From contig JARFIW010000139.1 of NCBI GenBank assembly GCA_036346225.1, forward strand, positions 4,402,001-4,466,000: 64,000 bases of DNA, read 5' to 3'. The notes beneath the pieces were generated by a model, which saw only the letters and a list, made by a program, of their open reading frames with translations, did no database searches and was not told the origin of the DNA. Position numbers and translations under genes: made by a program. Source of the stretch: Platerodrilus igneus. Lineage: Eukaryota > Arthropoda > Insecta > Coleoptera > Lycidae. How positions within the stretch are numbered: the first letter of the stretch is position 1; every line of letters starts with the position of its first letter. Below, one piece after another: positions 33,801-44,377 of this stretch.

Positions 33801-34930
33801 CACACACGGGGCCTCCATTTTACCTCTCATCCGAACGAGGGTGTATTTTTGTGAAAAATGCTCGCCTAACATTTTCCAAGCGGACCGTGTCGGGATTTGG
33901 ACCCGGGATCTTGGGCATAGTAGTCACACGCATACCAACTACACCACGGAGCCTCCCTCCCCCCCCTACATACCGTGCATTTATATTTCTAATCCTCCAC
34001 CAGAAGGTACTACATTGGCCAGGAGGCGAGTTTTTTGTTGCCTGGAAATTTAGAATTTTGCCGAACCCTAGCCGTTCCAGGCAAAGTAGGGATCTTTAAC
34101 GCGCGTGACAACACTCACACACGGGACCTCCATTTAACCTCTCATCCGAACGAGGGCGTAATTTTTGTGAAAAATGCTCACCTGTCATTTTTCAAGCAGT
34201 CGGCCGTGTCGGGATTTGAACCCAGGACCTTGGGATCCGTAGTCTTACGCTTACTACATTAATCCACGGCAACGCCTTCCCTTTACATACCGTTTATCTA
34301 CATTTCTAATGCTCCACCTGCAGGTACTACATTGGCCAAGAGGCGAGTTTTTTGTTGCCTGGAAATTTAGAATTTTGCCGAACCCTTGCCGTTTCAGGCA
34401 AGGTAGGGATTTTTAACGTGCGTGACAACATTCACACACGGGACCTCCATTTAACCTCTCATCCGAACGAGGGCGTAATTTGTGTGAAAAATGCTCACCT
34501 GCCATTTTTCAAGCAGTCGGCCGTGTCGGGATTTGAACCCGGGACCTTGGGATCCGTAGTCTTACGCTTACTACATTGATTTACGGCGACGCCCCCCCCC
34601 TTTACATACCTTTACATGTGATTTTCCAATGCTCCGCCCGTAGGTACTACATTGGCCAGGAAGCGAGTTTTTTTTACCTGGAAAATTTGGAATTTTGCCG
34701 AACCCTTGCTGTTCCAAGCAAGGTAGGGATCTTTAAAGTGCGTGACAACACTCACACACGGGCCTCCATTTTACCTCTCATCCGAACGAGGGTGTATTTT
34801 TGTGAAAAATGCTCGCCTAACATTTTTCAAGCGGACCGTGTCGGGATATGAACCCGGGACCTTGGGCATAGTAGTCACACACATACCAACTACGCCACGG
34901 ACCGCCCCCCTTTACATACCGCTGTATTTC
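30871..34930 (-). repeat. Tandem array of ~13 SINE-derived ~315-bp units with higher-order structure
   Basis: TACTACATTGGCC recurs near 30873, 31172, 31481, 31799, 32121, 32436, 32743, 33059, 33378, 33691, 34006, 34323 and 34643, spaced 298-322 bp. Read on the minus strand each unit has a tRNA-like head with a B box (GGTTCAAATCC or a variant), a central part containing TTCGGATGAGAGGTTAAA and AAAGATCCC, and a tail ending in a G-run where units join. Units fall into types A1, A2, B and C; their order is two divergent units, then A2-B-C, A1-A2-B-C, A1-A2-B-C. The four-unit block repeats at about 1.26 kb with near-identical sequence. Many overlapping short ORFs here are repeat shadows. Confidence 0.88.
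34833..34903 (-). other. tRNA-like SINE head with A and B boxes (best-kept example)
   Basis: On the minus strand the unit starts GGTCCGTGGCGTAGTTGGTA, which contains a TGGCGTAGTTGG A box. About 45 bases later comes GGTTCATATCC (B box), and it ends CACGGTCC, which pairs with the start like an acceptor stem. The anticodon arm does not fold well, so this is an internal RNA polymerase III promoter of a SINE rather than a tRNA gene. Confidence 0.65.
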
Positions 34931-35312
34931 GGGGAAATACGGTATATATTTGTAAAACAATAGAAGTGAACCGAACTGCATTTAACTAGAAAGAGCAGCG
35001 GCTATGTTCAAAAACAACAAACATAGAAACAAGGAGAAAATTGTTGAAAGCAGATGTAGAAAGCAAAAAAAAATAGGAGAAACAGAAGGGCAGGATACGT
35101 TCTAAAGCATTTTTGGGGAATAGTGCGGGATATATTACAAGCCGAGATAGGAAAACATGAGGTAGGGGTAGGCCTAAATCAGACTAATGCGCGCAGATAG
35201 TGAAAGATACATACTGCGGAAATTTCAGGAAAATAAATAGGTTAGCTCAGAATAGGAAACAATGAGGGTACACGTCTAACCAGTTCCAGGACTGACCTAA
35301 TGATGATGAGTA
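34926..35312 (+). mobile_element. RTE 3'-end fragment next to the SINE array
   Basis: Starts TTTCGGGGAAATACGGTATA, shares AAAACAATAGAAG and AAAGAGCAGCGGCTATG with the copies at 14130-14190 and 62170-62230, and then follows the RTE C-terminal coding sequence. It ends CCAGTTCCAGGACTGACCTA and a short (ATG)n run. Non-coding now. Confidence 0.7.
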
Positions 35313-36668
35313 AATTATATAAAAAGTGTATATTTATTCTGTTTATTATTGTAAACGGTATAGCAACAGTTTTACCAAAATAAATTAAGGCGTGAATCTT
35401 GTTTAAAGCGTGATAAATATTGTAGGTGTTATTCAATATTTATTTTCTGAAATCTTTGTGGCCGTTAGTAGTCATAAATAAGTCTACGTGGTTAGATTTG
35501 GGTTAGATTTCAAATAATGTTTGTTTCGATGAATTTTCAGGTATATTTGTAAGCCAGAATCACTCTACTGATCTCACGATTTTGGGCATCCCCTTCTGTT
35601 ACTCATTCTAGTGCTTTTCTCCAGCATCCTTGTGAGATTAGGTGGCATCCAAAGTATTTACCGGTCACCGATACCCGATAGCATCCTGGAACAACACTTA
35701 CACATCCCGTCCCGCTGGTTAGTCGGCTGAACAAGAACTTATTTTGTTCGTACAGCCGAGATTTCGGTATTTAACGGTACGGAATTTTTCGTGGTGTAAT
35801 TAACTGAATTTTCTGTGAATTATCTGCTGGATATTCAGAGTGTCAAAACTGTAAATAACAAAATCTTGCTGATTTTACAATGTATTTTATAATCTACTAT
35901 TTTATTTAGTATCAAGCCAAGAGTATGTCATTCTAAGCCTACTTCCCATGCATAAATAGTTTACATTGTAGTTAAATATTCGTGTGAATGTTTTTTAAAA
36001 CTATTAAATTTCGAAAATTAAAAAAGGAGCTCAATTAATATTTCTTACAACTTGGGGGGTTAAAGCGGGGGGAGACTGCTTAGGTACAATAGTAAACCTC
36101 GTTAAATAAAATACCACTTTTTCATTTCATACTGTTTTCTATTGCAGTTATTTAAGTTATAGAGGAAAAACGAAAACAAACATTAATAATTTAACCTTTG
36201 AATAATTTCCTACAATAATTATAACTGTTAAACCTTGTTCTTAGTGTAAAAATAAAAGTCCGGTACATGACACTGCGATTGAAGCTTGCAATACCAGAAT
36301 TTTCTGGAAAATTTAACGTCTAGTCAATTATGTGTCATCATCTTTGTTATTACGAACATAATTCATATGTATTTGGAGCAGCAATTTATAGGAGTCAAGC
36401 ATTTATCTCATTTTGTTAACAATTCTCGAACAATTAATCGAATGATTTTCTTCAAAATAATACGCTGTTCCTTTTGTTTTAACTAAATGTTATATTCATT
36501 CGTTAAATTTTGTAATCCAATAAGTTTGCTATTAGGTTACTAACCTAAATAAAAGATATCATAATTAGGCCATTTTACACAATTAAACAAATAAAGATAA
36601 TGAAAACTAACTTTGCACTTCAATAATTGAACAAGTAGAATTGATTTTCAGAAGTCATTTAGTGATAT

Positions 36669-36673
<5 letters not shown>
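35313..36673. other. Nothing recognised
   Basis: AT-rich DNA with no ORF, RNA or repeat that I can assign. A run of GC-richer sequence at 35560-35790 has the look of an element end, but no partner was found in the window. Confidence 0.5.

Positions 36674-36701
<28 letters not shown>
36674..36701. repeat. (TA)n microsatellite
   Basis: An uninterrupted TA run followed directly by CTGCTGTGA, a junction also seen after the TA run at 40874. Confidence 0.9.
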
Positions 36702-38974
36702 CTGCTGTGAAACCTCCTCCGTCTGCAGGAACTGGCCCTTTCAACAAAAAAATTCTAGTCCCACCTATTGATGCATCATAAATTGCTGTGATCCTGTTTT
36801 CGCCTCGGCTGCTCACCTAATTTTATAAACCTCCTCATTCATAAAATTAAACAACACATTCCTACCACAAACATCAACGTTAACTCTATTTACATCAATA
36901 TTCAGAATACATTAAATTTTCAAATTAAATTTCAGCATAAAATTCAGTTTTAAAAGAATTTCAAGATTAATTTTATTATCACTTTAACGTGCATCCAGAA
37001 TTAAAGTCCTTGTTGGATGCCTACTAATTAATATAACAATATAAGCAGACCGGAGTCTGAGTATAAAGGAGCATCTACCACCCTTTACGTTAATTAACCA
37101 GGTTCGTCTAATTGAGCTCAAAGACATACCCATATTTTCATCATAATTCAGAACATCAATACTAAATACCCTTTCTACTTAAACAAGCAAATTTCATCTT
37201 AAAATTAAAATTTTATGGTTAGTACAATTTCACTAATGTCCATTTAAAGTAAATCAATTATAAAGTTATTCAACACACACAAAATGTCAAACAAAATAGT
37301 ATAATTTACCTGAAGGTTACTATCCTCGTAGCATCAATGTACATCGTCCCTTTAGTTAATCACACCATTCCAACAGGATTATATTTACGGCTTCTAATTC
37401 TCAACGCTTTTAAAATTTTCTCCATCACCATTTATTTAAAGTTGTTTCTGGGCTTTTCCGGAACTCATCTGTGTATATCTGACCCTTGTTTCGTGGATCC
37501 AGACACGTATTTGAACCATTTAATTATTAACACCCCCGAAAAATAGCAAAGAATTCATGCGTCTTTCACCAATATACGCCAAAACTGCCTACTTTTGTGT
37601 ATACATTTGTCGTTGTAAATTTTGCTAATTGGTACAGTGATACTAAATTTTATTACCTTGTATCTAAGTGCACTGAAGTACATTCATGTTAGCACGTAAA
37701 TAACAAACTATTTTGAATCACTAAAATATACGAGCAAAATTTTAAATTATTTTATCAAACTAAAATGCACTGTTTAACATCTTGAATCAAGTCGCGGATG
37801 TAAGAGCTTTTAACGCATCGAATAGTCAAAAGTCTAAGAGGCCGAAATTCATATTACCACCGGTATATATAGCAAAAGCCTGTCTGTCGGTCTGTTCCCC
37901 AAAACAGACAATTCTTAAGAATTTCTCATTCTATGTTCCCAGTCCGTCGCTCGCGCGTCGGTTTTACGAAATTTTCACTGGCCCCATTTAAATCTCAGAA
38001 ATTCTCACACGGCACGCAAACATGTCCGAGAAAAACTAATTAATTTTGTACAGAAATTGTTGTTTCTACCTCTGATATTTGCATCCTATTTTCAACCAAT
38101 TGTGACCCTCGTGACGTTGCTTAAATCACGCCTTTTACTATATGTGTCTTTGCTTGACGCATTTTCTCTTTCCTTTTCTAACCTGTTCGTATTGGTGCAA
38201 ATTGTTATTCTTTATTATCGATTATATTTTAGTCCATGTGGACTATCTGGGTTAAATAACCCCGTATCGCACATTCTCGTGAATATTAAGCCCCGGTTTC
38301 TCCAAGATTCTTTGAAACCATTTGTTATCTACACAATTTTCGCCGTACGTGATATTTAAACTACGCAGGTGTTCAAAATAATATTAATTCTCAGAGCTTT
38401 TAAATAAACCCTGTTTTGTATTTCGTGCTAAAGCATCTGACCGTTTCCAATATCCTTAGAATCGACATGTTTATCTAAACAAATTAAACTGAAATTGCCT
38501 TTTAAAATACGCAGGTGTGTTCAAACATCCTACTTCTAACTAACACTTCTAGGATTTACATTTTATTGGGTTTTTACAAGTTTCTATAGATATTATCTGT
38601 TACTAACGATTCAATTAACTTCAATTAAAATTGACTTCTATCCTTTCATTTTTAGCGAATACAAGTTAAATATTAATTATTATGTGTACACTTTGTTTTA
38701 CTACCGGTTACTTAAAATAGAGTTAATTAATATAAATTTTGCACGTAATTTCCATTTGTTTAGGAATAATTACATTACACGCAGAGCTTTTAATACTGCT
38801 TTTTTGATATAAAGCGTCTTGTACATGATTTAAATCTCTTATGTTTAATGAAACTAATAAATTTTTATGCTTCACGGTTTTAATAACGCGTATTATCTAA
38901 TAATATTCATTATACACGGTGATTAAAATTATTTGATGTGATTATTTAATTTTCTACCCTGGTCTAAATATGAG

Positions 38975-38976
<2 letters not shown>
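36702..38976. other. Nothing recognised between two TA tracts
   Basis: 2.3 kb of AT-rich sequence bounded by (TA)n on both sides. Open frames at 37337, 37782 and 38057 are short, start without support and show no domain. Possibly a decayed element inserted in a TA tract. Confidence 0.4.

Positions 38977-39019
<43 letters not shown>
38977..39019. repeat. (TA)n microsatellite
   Basis: An uninterrupted run of 21 TA units. Confidence 0.9.
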
Positions 39020-39023
<4 letters not shown>

Positions 39024-39210
39024 TTTATAGCAATTAATAAGATGAAATAATGACTTAGACTTTTATGCAAAACCCAAATGATCATTTCAAATCGAGCTAG
39101 TAATTGAAAGAACGAAAATATAAGGTCTTGGACAAGATTTGAACCTGCATCTCAGTTTTGCCGGAACTTACCTTGTGGGGAAAAAGCAACCTAAAATATT
39201 TATATATATA

Positions 39211-39411
39211 CAGAGTGGTAGAAAAGTCCTGGAACGGTCCAATATTTTGGGAAATACTCATCGCATCAAAAAAGAAAAAATACGTGTTCAATATTTTTTA
39301 AAAGCTCTCCAATTACACCAAAATTGAACCCCCACCCCGTGGGGGTAGGGGTGGGGCAACTTTAAAAGTTTAAGTGGAAACCCCCATTTGTTATTGCAGA
39401 TTCGGATTCGC
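39211..39411 (+). repeat. Left terminal inverted repeat
   Basis: Matches the complement of 39959-40166 almost throughout, including a GC-rich CCCCACCCCGTGGGGGTAGG segment and GTTTAAGTGGAAACCCCCAT. Confidence 0.85.
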
Positions 39412-39552
39412 CACAAAATGTTAGTCATAATTTTTTTAGGTTTTTTGCAGATGGCGCTGCAATCGACAAAAATTAACTATTTCTAGAAGAATTGATGGAT
39501 CAGAAAATAAAAGAAGTAAAATAATAAATTATTTATTTCATACATAACGAAA

Positions 39553-39792
39553 TTACCGCCGAAGGTGTTCAAATTGACCATTTGTCGCGCTTTTAGGTCT
39601 TCCAGATCTTGGTTCATCCTTCACCGAACCAGTTCGCTCAAAACTTCGACTCACAGTCGATTTAGAAATCTGTTGACGTTCCGCATTGACTTCATTGAAT
39701 AAATCTGCGACTTGCTGCAATGATTTTTCTTTATCTCCATACCCCTGCATCATCAGGACAATTATTCTTTCTCTTTCAGACAGAGACATCAC
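39553..39792 (-). pseudogene. N-terminal HTH domain of a Tc1/mariner-like transposase
   Basis: 79 codons from ATG at 39792. A first helix-turn-helix (SERERIIVLMMQGYGDKEKS then Q-Q-V-A-D-L-F-N) is followed by S-T-V-S-R-S-F and R-S-G-R-P, the GRPR-like segment between the paired DNA-binding motifs. Family transposases are usually about 340 residues, so more than three quarters are missing, including all catalytic residues. It could bind the element ends, but it ends in a stop and is best seen as a remnant. Confidence 0.75.
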
Positions 39793-39958
39793 GAAATAAT
39801 ATCAAAAGCTAGTAACGAAATGAAAACTAAAAATGAATGTAATTCTGACATTTTTCGATTTTAAATGTTTTTGTACCCTATTTTGGTTTTTTCAATTACA
39901 ACGCCTTCTATCATCCAAAATGACTTGTATCGTAGGTCAATTTGCGGTAATTTATCCT

Positions 39959-40162
39959 GCGAAATCCGAATCTACAATAACAAATGGGGGTTTCCACTTA
40001 AACTTTTAAAGTTGACCCACCCCTACCCCGGGGGTGGGGGTGGGGGTTCAATTTTGGTGTCATTGGATAGCTTTTAAAAAAATATTGAACACGTATTTTT
40101 TCTTTTTTTGATGCGATGAGCATTTTCCAAAATATTTGACCGTTCCGGGACTTTTCTACCAC

Positions 40163-40166
<4 letters not shown>
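39959..40166 (-). repeat. Right terminal inverted repeat
   Basis: Complement of the left repeat. It ends CACTCTG followed by TA and a long TA tract. Confidence 0.85.

Positions 40167-40205
<39 letters not shown>
40167..40205. repeat. (TA)n microsatellite between mariner end and LTR start
   Basis: A TA run that separates the mariner element from TGTTACGTG, the first bases of the next LTR. Confidence 0.9.
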
Positions 40206-40208
<3 letters not shown>

Positions 40209-40871
40209 ACGTGCCAATTTGGCACTAGACATTCCTTAGTTTAATTTTGATGTGCGTTAGTTTCGCGCCTTAAATTTGAAAGACTTGGCGTGTATTTGCG
40301 TTACGTCAGAGTGCGTTTGCGCCAGATCGCGCTGACGCGAGGAGGAGAAAGAGTGGGAAAGTTTCCGGGAGACGCGGTAACGTGGCCTTTTGCCTTTGAC
40401 TTCCAGAAGAGTGGTTTGGTTTAGGTATCGTATCGTATCGTTATCTTTATTTATGTAGATTTCCTTGCCTTATCTGATTGTCGTCCCTATACTTGTTCCT
40501 TATTCGTTCCCTACATAGGTAGAAGGTAATTTTCAAGCAGCCTGCCCGAACCGCAGTCCACGACCCTACCACGAACGAGTCTAGGGAGCCCCGCTATCAG
40601 TTAGCCGGAGCAGTTACCATCTTTAAATAACCCGGAAGGGAGTCCTAGCAACCATGAAGGAAGCGGGACTTATTCATGTAAGTATTTAACCTTTACGAAC
40701 TGTTTGCGAATTTGAAATTTATTCCGTAATTGCGCGTTTAAATTTGCATATTGTGTGACGTCATTGACAGATATGCGCGTCAATTTCCACTTATTGGATT
40801 AGCGTTACCAACTGCCTTTTGCGTCGCATATACCGCGCCGACGGTTATGTAAGAATCGTGTATAAATGTAA

Positions 40872-40873
<2 letters not shown>
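40206..40873 (+). repeat. 5' LTR (right end uncertain)
   Basis: Shares with the LTR at 48655-49376 the start TGTTACGTGCCAAT, TTTCGCGCC, GTGCGTTTGCGC, ACCATCTTTAA and TGACGTCATTG, in the same order over about 650 bp. The 3' boundary and the PBS are hidden by a TA tract at 40874-40907. Confidence 0.75.

Positions 40874-40907
<34 letters not shown>
40874..40907. repeat. (TA)n microsatellite
   Basis: A TA run followed by TTGCTGTGATAAGG, like the junction at 36701. Confidence 0.9.
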
Positions 40908-40909
<2 letters not shown>

Positions 40910-42982
40910 CTGTGATAAGGGGTTGCTTGGGGGTGCACATTATAGTAAAGGTCGTTCGGGAATGAATAATTAGAATAGGCAGCAGAAAACTGTACTTATT
41001 TAAGGAAATAATTAAGAAATAGACATAGTTTGTAGATAGTAAGTAGTCAACACCCTGTATATAAAGTAGAGATAATTTTGGGCAACGCAGGTAAACATAG
41101 GAAGACGCATGGTTGGCGTAGGAATGAGCAGTACATGTATTAAAGTAGATAGTAAATATTAAATACCCTGTAGATAAAGTTTAGTTAATTTAGGTAAAAC
41201 AAATAAGGATATTTTTCAGTGGAAGCACGCGTAATAAATGATAAAGTGTAATTAGACACGCATTAAGAAAAAGAGTTCCAGACTATTAAATTAATACAGA
41301 TATGGAAATAGAGTTTCAGGTAGTTAATATAAATGCATACAAAGATCTAATCGTTTGATAAGAGAAATGATTAAAGATTGCGCAAATCGCATGTAAACAT
41401 GGAAATCTAAAGTCGAGTTGCATCAGTTGTTTATAGAAAAGCAAGGAATCTATCAAAATACAGCATGTTGATAATAATAGACAGATATGGGCAGGTGGTG
41501 ATTATGAGGAAACGTAGAGCATTGCATCAGAAACTGCTCAATATGTAATTATTTGATTGGTCAGAGACAAGCGACGAGTTCTAGACCAAACCCACGGATG
41601 GAGAGGGAGTTCGAGATTATATTAGCAAGCACCTTGATAGGAAAGTCAGTTTTGAACTCAATGAAGGCCGAAGTGCATTGCCATTAAATAAAGTAATACG
41701 CAACAAGTATAAAAGTGAAAAATAAAATGAGTGCGAATTTGAAGATTATGATTACCGTTTAAACGGTTTCGAGGTCTGAGGGAAATAGACTAGGATTATG
41801 ATGTTAAGAAAAGAAAAGTACAGTACTACAATTTAAATGTCAAGGGGAAAAGAAGAATAATACAATCTTGAAGTACAGGGATGAAACAAACTACAATTTT
41901 AAGTCTGGGGCAAGAATGATAAATTTGAAGAATTGAAATAAATTGGGTATATAATTTAATGGTGCTGGTCTGCAGCGTAATAATTTGAATGGAATACAGA
42001 ATTGGGGAAGATTATTTTTATTAGAAGCGTCGATGTGGAAAAGATAAAACCAGGTCAGATTTTCAGTTATAAGACACTTGTTTTTCTATATGAATTTTTA
42101 TTTTATTTTTAATATTGAATTTGTTAAATAAGAAATGCTTGTGAAAAGTCAACAAAAGAAGTTGCATACGTATTGAATGAGTAATAAGAAAACAGGTATA
42201 GAATATTCTACATTTGTTGGTAAAGATCATAAATTTTCTTTGGTGACTTTGGGTTTTGAGTAAATGATTGTTAATAAATGAGATTTATAAAATTAACTGA
42301 TTGAAAAGTGTATTTCGAATAATTTCAAAAGCTGTACATAACATATTGGTTCTATTATACAAAATCTAAATTTACTGAATTTTATAATTGCAAATAAATG
42401 CTAGCCGAGGTCATAAGATTTAAATAGTACAAAAGGCGGAGCCACCAGTTGAGCAGGAAAGTGATAAGTCGCAAGGCGGTAACGTATCGAATTTTGCCAT
42501 TGGTAGATAGTTGTTTACAGATAAAGTCCAGTTGATAGCAATATTAAGAAAACAGCTGGAGAAGGAAATAATTACACTTAATCGTGAATATTAAAATGGT
42601 GGTCCAATAATTTAGAGTACGTAGAAAATAAATAATGCAGCTCAAAGTCGGGGCATGATAATTCTACGAATAGCATAGCAATAAAGATAGCAGCCCAACG
42701 AAGGGGCTTGAGTATCCAATATTATAGCAATAAAGATGTCGCACCAACGTTAGGGCACGGATTAAAAGCATGAATTAAACCACAATAAAATAACCTGAGA
42801 TTAGGAGGAGCGAATTAAATTAAAAATAAATTTTAAATACGATTGCGAGATTCAAATAAATAAATTAAACTAAACCGGGGATTTGAAAAGTTTCAATTAA
42901 AGGAAAAATAGAGAAATTTGTACAGTAATTAAAGTTAGGTAGATTTATTTAGTATTTAAAAGTTTAGAGTAAAATTATAATA
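40908..42982 (+). other. Leader of the LTR element, non-coding
   Basis: About 2 kb without an ORF between LTR and gag. Two short internal duplications are visible: CCCTGTATATAAAGTAGA near 41052 with CCCTGTAGATAAAGTTTA near 41166, and TAGCAATAAAGATAGCAGCC near 42676 with TAGCAATAAAGATGTCGCAC near 42724. Confidence 0.6.
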
Positions 42983-44377
42983 ATGGACAAGAGAATACGG
43001 GAAACACGGGAAGCTTTAAGGCAACAAGGAGAGGAGATAGGATCCCAGGAGAGCGTGATAATTCAGGAAACCAGTTCCAGTGAAGAAAGGCGAACTTCAC
43101 AAGAAACCAAAATGTTGGATATTTTAATGGCATTAAATGATAAAATGGACAGGAGTGAACAAGCCATAAATACAGTTACAACAAAAATGGAGGCAAATAA
43201 TGAGAAATTAGGGAATCAAATCAAAATTCTTAGTGATGGACTGAAAGAAACAAACAACACTGTCGCGGAGATTAAAGCACAATTGAATGTAAAAATTGGG
43301 AGAGTTTCTGAGGAAATAGACGGGTTATGGGATCATATTTCTTTAATCAAAATGAAACGAGAAGAGTACGAAATCGAGTCCAACAATAAAATTACGAATT
43401 TAAATATTAAATTAAACAAAATTGAAGAAAATTGCGAAACGGAGTTTAGATCAATAAATCAAGAAATAAATAATTTAAAAGGTAATCCAATAAATTTTAA
43501 TAGAGAATCAAATAGGTTAATTCAAACGAATCTTTCAATCGAACAGTTTACGAAATTTTACGGGGACGGGAAATTAAATCCTAAGAAATTTCTGAAAAAT
43601 TTTAAAATGTTGATACAGGGATCTACAGATGAATTATTGAAATTAAATTTAATTAGGGCAATATTAAGAGGGAATGCTGAAAGATGGTACAATTTAGTTG
43701 AGAGTGAAATAGAAACATTTGAACAGTTTGAAAGCAAATTTTTACGTCAATTCTGGAATGACAATCAGCAAAATCGAATTCGAAGTAACTTAATTATGGG
43801 AAGATACGATTCGGCGAAAGGGATAACGCGAGAATCATATGCGATTGAGAAATTTACTGTAGCGAAGCAATTGGATCCTCCTTTAGAAGATAAAATTATT
43901 ATAAGGTATTTAGCAAGTCATTTTAACGCTGAAGTTAAGCGATACATAACGACGCAAAATATAGTGGATAGAGATACGTTTATTGATTATTTGCAGAGAT
44001 ATGATGATTTGGAAAATGATTTTGAAATTGAAAATAATGTTAGGGATCGACGCACGAATTTTATAAGGAATGATGAGACTCGGAATAATTATAGAAGGAA
44101 CAGTTACAATTATGATCGTGTAAGAAATTTTAATAGGGGGAACTATGGCAATTTTAATAATGATTTTAGGCAAAACAGGGATAATGGTCAGATGCCAAGG
44201 CAACGAATGGAGAGAACGAATCATGAGGGAAATAATAGAGTAATAAATAGACAGGAAAATGATGATCGACGGACGCAAGCTAGAAATATTAATAGTATGG
44301 AAATAAGAAATACGAATTGCACAGATACAGGGATAATGAGTCAGGCAGGACCTTCGACGCGAAATCAGGATTTTTGA
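42983..44377 (+). CDS. gag: Gag of an LTR retrotransposon, open reading frame intact
   Basis: 464 codons from the first ATG after the leader. Residues 1-170 are charged and heptad-like, with predicted coiled coils. Residues about 190-350 form a capsid-like region: FYGDGKLNPKKFLKNF, A-E-R-W-Y-N-L, F-E-S-K-F-L-R-Q-F-W and the Y-L-A-S-H-F block match the general retrotransposon gag pattern. The last 100 residues are Arg/Asn-rich and disordered and probably bind RNA in place of a CCHC knuckle, which is absent. The next frame (protease) overlaps by at least 60 nt in the -1 phase, so Gag-Pol would need a -1 frameshift. The gag is undamaged while the pol is cut off. Confidence 0.85.
   Translation: MDKRIRETREALRQQGEEIGSQESVIIQETSSSEERRTSQETKMLDILMALNDKMDRSEQAINTVTTKMEANNEKLGNQIKILSDGLKETNNTVAEIKAQLNVKIGRVSEEIDGLWDHISLIKMKREEYEIESNNKITNLNIKLNKIEENCETEFRSINQEINNLKGNPINFNRESNRLIQTNLSIEQFTKFYGDGKLNPKKFLKNFKMLIQGSTDELLKLNLIRAILRGNAERWYNLVESEIETFEQFESKFLRQFWNDNQQNRIRSNLIMGRYDSAKGITRESYAIEKFTVAKQLDPPLEDKIIIRYLASHFNAEVKRYITTQNIVDRDTFIDYLQRYDDLENDFEIENNVRDRRTNFIRNDETRNNYRRNSYNYDRVRNFNRGNYGNFNNDFRQNRDNGQMPRQRMERTNHEGNNRVINRQENDDRRTQARNINSMEIRNTNCTDTGIMSQAGPSTRNQDF

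Larger units (their letters stand above)
39211..40166 (-). mobile_element. Tc1/mariner-type element with long terminal inverted repeats, internally deleted
   Basis: 956 bp, flanked by TA on both sides as expected for the Tc1/mariner superfamily. Both ends start CAGAGTGGTAGAAAAGTCC (with few changes further in). The inverted repeats run for about 200 bp, to about 39411 and from about 39959. Between them is only the N-terminal DNA-binding part of a transposase, on the minus strand. The catalytic DDD/E part is gone, so the copy could move only if a full-length relative supplied transposase. Confidence 0.85.

Noticed and set aside
34833..34903. A true tRNA gene
   Set aside because: A and B boxes are present but the anticodon arm does not fold and the same head occurs in each array unit; it is a SINE promoter.
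30970..34963. About 25 overlapping plus-strand ORFs with similar sequence (PGNLEFCRTLAVPGKVG and the like)
   Set aside because: They are the same phases of the ~315-bp tandem units read repeatedly; the RNA-type features (A and B boxes) are on the other strand and no frame runs across units.
36286..38359. Short ORFs of 66-100 codons
   Set aside because: No domain, no splice signals, AT-rich chance frames.
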